A DNA stretch of 64,000 nucleotides, taken from NCBI GenBank assembly GCA_032622095.1, contig CP136061.1, positions 196,092,935 to 196,156,934 on the forward strand. Reading direction: 5' to 3'. Source of the stretch: Siphonodentalium dalli. Its lineage: Eukaryota > Mollusca > Scaphopoda > Gadilida > Siphonodentaliidae. Positions 57,251 through 64,000 of this stretch are shown here, piece after piece; position 1 is the first letter of the stretch; every line of letters begins with the position of its first letter. Below the pieces are notes generated by a model. It searched no databases, was not told the DNA's origin, and was given only the letters and a program-made list of their open reading frames with translations. The translations under genes were made by a program, and so were the position numbers.

Positions 57251-57701
57251 TTAACCCTTTACCCAACAAAACGGCCAAAAACGCCCATATAAAGCTTCAA
57301 CAGCCTAAAATATCTTCGGTCCGTCTCAATAACACCAAACAAATATGGATATCATTGGAACCGGTTCATTGACCACATTGTGATGGTTACAGTTATGCCC
57401 TGTGCCAATGCATTCTCTTATATATGCGAGTCGACCATAGGTTGCCTCGCATATATATGAGAATGCATTGGCCTAAAAACACTTTTTACCATTTTTTCTT
57501 ACATTCTTTAACAATTTTATAATTTTGTCTTACATTTTTTAACAATTTTTATCATATTTTTCTATATTTTTGGACAATTTTATCATTTTTAATATGTATT
57601 AAGCCAATGAATTCTCTTATATATGCGAGGCGACCTATGGTCGACTCGCATATATAAGAGAATGCATTGGCACAGGGCCGCTTTGTTGGGTAAAGGGTTC
57701 A
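57251..57701 (+). mobile_element. TTAA-type CCCTTTACCCAACA element (copy 5)
   Basis: TTAACCCTTTACCCAACAAA to TTTGTTGGGTAAAGGGTTCA; the right TTAA has become TTCA and is shared with the next palindrome. Hairpins lie at 57398-57470 and 57602-57677. The spacer has an extra TTTTTAACAATTTT block. Confidence 0.8.
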
Positions 57702-57879
57702 GAAATGAATGTTGATTTACTTGCGTACCATGGCGTATGAATGTTTATTTACTTGCGTACCATGGCGTATGGATGCAAGTTGGTGTGACATTTTATTTCG
57801 CGTTCCACACATAAAAATGTCAGACCAACTTGCATCCATACTCCATAGAACACAACGAAATCTCAACATCCATTTATTA
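57697..57879. mobile_element. TTAA-type GAAATGAATGTTGATTT palindrome, partly duplicated
   Basis: ATGGATGCAAGTTGGTGTGA pairs with CAGACCAACTTGCATCCATA. TTTACTTGCGTACCATGGCG is repeated twice at the left. Sister copy at 58735-58891. Confidence 0.65.
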
Positions 57880-58077
57880 TATTTACACTCAGCTATATAT
57901 AGCAGATTAAAAGAGCATTAGCGCCCATTGTCAACGATGTTCTGATAGCGAGTTGCAAGTATTCCATTCATACAATATAGGGGGAAAGTTGTGTCTCGCG
58001 CGCGACGTCACATGACGCGATTTCAACCAACCAACATTCAGCATTCAAGTTCCATAGATAGAATGCCTGTTGGAGTG

Positions 58078-58650
58078 AAGATATTTACACTCGTATACAT
58101 TTACACAAAATGTTTTAGATTTGATCTTAATCAAAATTGTGTATAAATGACACATGACATATGTGTCGGTGGAATTTCCTCAACATTGAATATTAGTGAA
58201 TATGTGAGTGTATCATAGTTATTACATAATTCACATTATTATTATTATATTATAATGTACTTGTAGATGAGATGTGTTCTATTGGAGACACAAAAACCGC
58301 AAAGGCTACCACAGAAAAAAAAATGGAAGCAGTTTTAAAATTTGTTATACACTGTTTGTGTCAAAACTGAACAGCACATAATTGTGTAGCACAAACGTTT
58401 TAATGCTGCTGTAAGATTTTTAATATGGTAGCTTTTACGAGGTCTATGTCTCTAATAGACCATATCTCATCTACTAACAATAATATACTCACATATTCAC
58501 TCAATAATATACTCACATATTCACTTCAATGTTGAGAAAATTCCACCGACACTTATGCCATGTGTCATTTCTACACAATTTTGTTTAAGATCAAATTTAA
58601 AACATATTGTGCAGAATTTATACACATTTCTTCTAAGAGTGTATATTGTA
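58078..58650. repeat. Foldback of about 570 bp, AGATTTGATCTTAATCAAAATTG arms
   Basis: The left arm (TTTTAGATTTGATCTTAATC, GTCGGTGGAATTTCCTCAAC, GAATATGTGAGTGTAT) is inverted at 58445-58640. AATATACTCACATATTCACT is duplicated inside the right arm. No gene. Confidence 0.7.
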
Positions 58651-58734
58651 CATGTATATTGCAACGCTATATAGAATATTGTTCAAAATGGGCGCCAAAT
58701 GTTCTTTTAAATATACAAGCACCAAGTTTGTGAA

Positions 58735-58891
58735 TTAAGAAATGGATGATTGTTGATTTCCATGGAGTATGGATGCAAGTTGATCTGACATTTTATATAT
58801 AGTTGGAACGCTTTCGCTTTCCACACAAATTATCAGACCAACTTGCATCCATACCCAATGGAACATAAGCATATCAACATCCATTTCTTAA
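58735..58891. mobile_element. TTAA-flanked palindrome, GAAATGGATG ends
   Basis: TTAAGAAATGGATGATTGTT at the left, ACATCCATTTCTTAA at the right, with GTATGGATGCAAGTTGATCT and its complement near the dyad. Confidence 0.75.
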
Positions 58892-60401
58892 ATGAAAGCA
58901 TATGAAATAAAATTCCGAAGGTTATTATAATCGGTTTAATCTATATATAAGAAACGATGAAACTAGCTATGTATACGATTTACGTGATTACGGGCCGTAT
59001 CCAGATGCCTATCCGTCGGGTATATATCTGGTCTACCACGAATGCCAAGTGCGCACTAACATGATTCTACTGACCACAGGCGAACCCAATTAACCTAAGT
59101 GGGTCCCTAGTTGATGCATTTGTTTAGATTTCTGCGAGAAAATAACATCGTATGGCATCTCATTTATTCTCCATAAAACATGGCAATCTCGTGAGACTTC
59201 GTACAATTAACATCGTTACGGCACGCGCAGTGCAATGGCTTGCTGAATGTTTGGATAATTCGCAGATCCATTTGTTTATTGACGCACGTTAGCATGTCAT
59301 AGACGGATTGGGAAATGGCGATATGCATTGATAAACTATAATCGACATGTTTGGCTTGTGCATGTGACATCACTGAGGAGAAGGTGGTCGGGATGCTTTG
59401 GGAATTCTTACAGTTATATAGGCACCATGCATGGGGACGCGTGTGTACCTTGTCCAATTTCATGTGGTTTCGACTTCCGTTTGTGACACACAGAAGTGTA
59501 GTAGATTTGATATCGTAGTTGCATGCCTTGTATCAGGTTATGAGCATCGCTTGACATGAAACACCACCTTTCCCTGTAGAATGATGTAGACCTATATATG
59601 AACCACTGCTGATGGTCATTCACGATCACTTTATACTGCACTGATAACATGTACATGTAGTTTGATTGTTGAATTTATACATATATGTTTAAATATAATG
59701 ATCTTGTTTCACTATTATCACGTGATGATGGCTATTATAGCTATGGGATCTTATTGAATACGTTCCCATAAGTTATATTCAACAGGTGTTATAATCAAAC
59801 CTCTATGGATATGACACAGACATACACAACTTCCGCTAAACTTGTAAACTATTTGAAAGTTGGCCCCCGACGAGAGAAAAATGAAAGCGAAACAGACAAG
59901 GTGCATACGACAAGATGATACGCATAGTCTACATTAGTTATATAGTTCACTGGTGTAACTCCTGTTACACGAGTCTTAGATGATTACCTGTGGCACGTGC
60001 GCCAGCTGCTAGCGGTAGACATATATACGCATTCGCTGCACGTTGAAGTCGAGATAATGAAAGTTAATAAACCAGATTACCGCCATAAAATACGCATGGA
60101 ATTTATAACATGAAGCGCCAGATAACGTTATGCTATCATGATATATATACGTTGTTCGCGATGATACCATGCTTCACCTGTCTGTAGAGTGTATGTATGT
60201 TCCATGCAAGCAGGAAATAAAACCATTTCAATATCTGTCGCTTCATTATGTTTCGCTTGAAGACGGATGCACCTATCTAGGAGTACCGTGCCACATTGCA
60301 TACAGACTGAACATATTTTATTAAATTAGCATTGAAAACGATTACTTAATATACTATTAGATATAGATGAAACGTATATTTATATATATCTAATGTGACA
60401 C
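58892..60401. other. No gene recognised
   Basis: Two overlapping minus-strand frames (59164-59463 and 59414-59656) have reasonable composition but no splice or domain evidence. Confidence 0.4.
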
Positions 60402-60483
60402 GTCCCTAAATTGGAAATTGCACAATCATGCAAGGTCCCTAAATTGGAAATTGCACAATCATGCAAGGCACAATCATGCAAGG
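60402..60483 (+). repeat. Short tandem duplication, about 37-bp unit
   Basis: GTCCCTAAATTGGAAATTGC with ACAATCATGCAAG occurs twice and its last third a third time. Confidence 0.85.
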
Positions 60484-60839
60484 TACTTTTTTGTACGTGT
60501 TGTGTCTTATTTATAATATTATGGTGAATTTGTTATGGAAATGTTATATGATAATTGTTAACTTATAATACTTGCATAAATTGCTTCTATATGTATACAT
60601 GTTTCGCTATGTTCCAGCTTAAATGTTGGCTTTGCAAATAAACAATCGGGTAGCGCGTCTAGTGCCAGTTCGATAACGCCTAAGATCACCCAGCTTGAAT
60701 AAATTGCTTTTAAACGGATATGCCTCATTGAAACCTCCAAATAAAATGTCAACTTAATTTGGAAGGTCGACAAATGCATGGAATACCAGTCTACATACTA
60801 TATATATATACTCTTGACAAAATTCACCGATGTTAATTG

Positions 60840-61690
60840 AACATTGGTCCATGAGCCCACATGGGTTGTGGGTTGTTTGCTTTTTTCAAGAACAGGGAAG
60901 TCAACGTCTGGCAAAATAGATTCCAACTTGATGATGACAGTTATGTTATCAAAGGTATAACCCACATACCAAACATCAAGAGATTCTTTTGAAAATTGTT
61001 CATTTTATCTTTTAAACAATAAACAAATTATAAATTCTAAGTCGAATAAAGATAAATCCGTAAAAAAGCATTGGACGTGACCAAATTCGAACTTGAACTA
61101 AGTTTTCTGAAGTGTAAATCATGCACTAAATATAAAAAAAGTTCTGTTGAACATCAAATTATCATCCCGACAACTAAAATAAATACTTATTTCTAAGTCG
61201 AAAAAGAGGCATAACTCCGTAGCCATTTTCGAGCGTTACCTGTGTTTTCACAAATGTCAATCAATAGTTTATTTCTTATAAATCATACATGTATGACATA
61301 AAGGAAGTACATATATAGACAGACCGACCCCTGGTTCACATTTAACTAAACAACCATGTGAACCACTCATAACCACGTATCAAATATCAAGAAGTTATGT
61401 TGAATATTGCTGACGTTCTCACCGGATGGCCGGACATCCCAAAAATGTAAATTCTACGTCAGAAAAGAGGCATAACTCCGTCAAAAATCAAATGACCATA
61501 TATAACCAAAATCGAACTCAAATTATCACCAAGATAACCCAAAAATAGTGAGTTCTAAGTCGATAGAGGGGCATAAATTCGTCAAAAACCTGTGTGTTCT
61601 CGGATATACAGAATGTACAACGATCCCATATAATTTTGATTAATATTCTCAACGGTATAATCCGGACACACGGACGGACATGCTGATTAT
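60840..61690 (+). repeat. Worn interspersed repeat with GACGGACAT tail
   Basis: AGAGGCATAACTCCGT recurs at about 61205 and 61465, with a changed copy near 61566 (GAGGGGCATAAATTCGTC). Ends in CACACGGACGGACATGCTG. Same class as 42420-42980. Confidence 0.55.
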
Positions 61691-61768
61691 AACAGTCCTC
61701 AGAAAAAGAAGAAATTGGTGGATACTTATCAGCTGTTCAACTTCCAATAGAATTAATAATAATCCTCA

Positions 61769-61885
61769 TTGCATGGTCCATATATAGCTTTCAACCTGAG
61801 GCCTTCTTCGGTGCAACACATTAATTCCCGATTACATATCAGAAGGCCTCTGGTTGAAAGCTATGCAACATGCCATGAGCAATGT
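61769..61885. repeat. Hairpin, GAGGCCTTCTTCGG
   Basis: TTGCATGGTCCATATATAGC and TTTCAACCTGAGGCCTTCT pair with AGAAGGCCTCTGGTTGAAAG and CATGCCATGAGCAATG. A half relative is at 49770-49830. Confidence 0.65.
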
Positions 61886-62523
61886 AATATTCCCCTTATT
61901 TGGATAATTCTGTCGCTACCTTTGACAATGGACACTGAATATATGATAGTTTCGAGTATTTTAAGCCTTCAGATATGCTCGTAGAAAGGTATAGTTCAGA
62001 TATGTATCGACCTATTTCGAAACTGTGGACAATTTTAAAGCGAATTATATTATGTGTAATTTGGAGCCCAAACCGCCATGTGGCTTTAAATTATTAAATT
62101 TGATTTTAAGATAAACTGTTAGCCTCAACGTTTACAGAAGACATGTTCTACTCAAATTAACTATGTTTATGTATGTTATCGATATTAGATCGTTGTTATT
62201 GTTGGAAATTTATTGACATTGGCGTAAGTCCCCCCTTTATATACTCTTGGAACGTATACCATGCCGATAATCAGCTGCCTGACTTTCCATTGGTTCCAGT
62301 AATATGTGGTGATAATATAGTGATAGTGATCCATATTTGTGATCGGAAGTTACATTATAGTGCCTCTCCCAACGCCCCATTGCGGTCAGTTACGAAATTA
62401 ATAACTGGTGGTAATGATGTATTGGATATAATGGGGATGAGGAATTAACGGGCAATTATAGACCATATGCATGGGTAGATATGAATTAGTAGAATATATT
62501 GCATTACATGACATGACATTGCA

Positions 62524-62678
62524 TTAACCATTTCATGACTGGGGCTTTCCGAAAATTTCCGAATACCCTGTGCCAATGCCTTCTCTTATATATGCGAGTC
62601 GCCCATAGGGCGCCTCGCATATATAAAAGAATGCATTGGCCTAACAATATTTACCTTGATCTTGTAAGCCAATGCAAT

Positions 62679-62724
<46 letters not shown>

Positions 62725-62818
62725 AGGCTCCCTATGGGAGACTCGCACACATAAGAGAATGCACTGTCACAGTGTCTTTAATGATGCACCAGCGCAGCTC
62801 CCGTCATGAAAAGGTTAA
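62524..62818. mobile_element. TTAA-flanked CATGACTGG element with hairpin cassette and (TA)n
   Basis: TTAACCATTTCATGACTGGG to CCCGTCATGAAAAGGTTAA, both TTAA intact. The first hairpin has tip CGCCC-ATA-GGGCG, the second CTCCC-TAT-GGGAG. A (TA)n run of about 40 bp (62680-62720) has expanded within the second hairpin stem. Confidence 0.8.
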
Positions 62819-62951
62819 AGCGGCTCATAATGTTCAGGTTTCATTATACTTAGGCTGATGGGGTCACTCTCACCTACAATGTTTTGAATGGTACGTTTGG
62901 AATATTTGCTGAAGAGTACTTTTCAGTTGCGATTTTTGCTAGAATAATAGT

Positions 62952-63452
62952 TTAAAGGCACGTGCGGCCTTAATTGTCGAAATATTCATATTTGTTCCAA
63001 ACACCGTAAACAGAAAAACATTAAAACGCGTACAGTTCCGTTCATATATACCACGACCATCGCGTAAACAGCATGTTATCATAAGGACCTACTATATTTT
63101 ACCTAAGCAAGAGCCTGATTGTGTTACAGAAGACAGCACAATGCTACTGGCTAATCACACACAAATGGCATAAACGCTCTTTATTAGTTCCATATCAGGT
63201 ATTCACCAACAAAGAACGCTCTTTATGTTTACCATCATAATATAAACAAACACCAGAAAAGTAACTTTTTACGCTTTTGTTTACATAACAATGGTCAAAC
63301 ATATGACCATAACATACTGTTTATGCGATATTTCTTATTTGTATACGGACAAAGTCTATCTACATTTTGATGTTCTTTCTGTTTGTGGCGGTTTTTGACG
63401 GGTGGAGATATTTTCACATAATACCCACCGCCAAGGCCAACCGTGTCTTTAA
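62952..63452. mobile_element. TTAA-flanked palindrome, AAAGGCACGTGCGGCC family
   Basis: TTAAAGGCACGTGCGGCCTT to AAGGCCAACCGTGTCTTTAA. Arms with ACCGTAAACAGAAAAACATT and its complement, and two AACGCTCTTTAT blocks at 63173 and 63219. Confidence 0.75.
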
Positions 63453-64000
63453 GCCCCAATGAAAATTTGGAAAAAAACTGAAAAAACAAATTGCTGATGG
63501 GCGTCAGCAACACCTGCAATTGAAATAACTTTAGCAAACCCTGTGTAGGCCTATCCTTTTCAAAACATGTGTTTCTTTTTAGGTGAGAGCGACCCATACA
63601 GGTATATTTAGTGATTGCTCGCTTTTATCACTGTCTGGAGAAAAAAAAAGTAAGTTTAAATAGACAGAAATTTCTGACACGGTCTATATGCCCAGAAAAA
63701 ACTTTCTGAGGTGACCAGAGGTGACAGCAAGTCACTGTTGTTTTTCTGTTTTTCCACACAAAGCTCTTTTATTTCTATCAGTTTCGAATGGAATTGAGAC
63801 AGAGTCAGGCCCTGTATTTTTATTTATCAGGGGAAAAAAGTTTTATTGTTACAAGCTATAGATAATTTGAACCGTTTTTATGAGATAATGCAGTGAAACC
63901 ATGCATGTGCACATGTGCATATTATTTTACTACCGCTTGTCGATAAATACTAGAAATACATATCTACAGGCTCTGAACAGGTTCTGAAACACTCTGTATC
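63453..64000. other. No recognisable feature
   Basis: AT-rich sequence with no supported coding sequence at the window edge. Confidence 0.4.

Noticed and set aside
59164-59656. Two overlapping minus-strand frames (99 and 80 codons)
   Set aside because: Some Cys-rich segments look protein-like, but there is no domain, no splice support and the two overlap in different frames.

Overview
This is an AT-rich, intron-rich metazoan window, very sparse in coding sequence and packed with short non-autonomous DNA transposons. The many ACATGTA-type words, the 'ATGGCCGCC...GCCATCTTGGATTT' satellite, the GACGGACG-type tails and the CUB-like membrane gene suggest a marine invertebrate, most likely a bivalve or other lophotrochozoan. 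I cannot fix the species. I recognised no bacterial-style operons, rRNA, tRNA or CRISPR.

Host genes. The best gene lies on the minus strand. Five coding exons (52478-52397, 43368-43091, 39279-39144, 37145-36951, 35815-35700) join with consistent splice phases (1,0,1,1) into 807 nt, or 268 aa. The product has a signal peptide, a CUB-like six-cysteine ectodomain, one membrane helix, a Cys-rich basic juxtamembrane stretch, and a tail ending with a PPPY motif. A second gene lies tail-to-tail on the plus strand (25809-25992 joined to 28544-28818, 152 aa). It has the same membrane-helix, Cys-cluster, basic-patch and proline-rich-tail plan and the same phase-1 intron after the membrane exon. Its 5' end is uncertain.

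Mobile elements. (a) 43794-49278 is a 5.5-kb element with 5'-AG/CT-3' ends, 1.2-1.6-kb inverted repeats full of minisatellites, and a perfect 6-bp target duplication (TCTGTT). These are Polinton/Maverick hallmarks, but only two small ORFs (one C2H2 zinc finger, one small basic protein) remain. It sits in intron 1 of the minus-strand gene. (b) At least nine families of TTAA-flanked, piggyBac-like short elements account for about 25 insertions, often abutting or nested. Several unrelated families (and one that is not TTAA-flanked) carry the same paired-hairpin cassette, whose stem varies with compensatory changes. (c) TA-flanked palindromes with CAGTAATGCCC ends occur seven times. (d) 14049-17332 is a 3.3-kb long-arm foldback. 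A CpG-rich hairpin array is nested in its left arm, and the right arm preserves the empty site. (e) 21049-22562 is a CAGGGG-ended element with a 7-bp target duplication. (f) 22934-24970 is an element whose inverted repeats contain a palindromic 21-22-bp minisatellite, with a 6-bp target duplication. (g) There are numerous smaller foldbacks, a roughly 48-bp minisatellite at 8480-9115, and diverged satellites at 17456-18760, 42420-42980 and 60840-61680.

Layout. 1-13 kb: dense small palindromic elements. 13-25 kb: large nested foldback, satellite and minisatellite elements. 25-29 kb: plus-strand gene. 29-35 kb: mostly empty, with TTAA elements. 35.7-52.5 kb: minus-strand gene with the mini-Polinton in intron 1. 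52.5-64 kb: no gene recognised, with scattered hairpins and TTAA elements.
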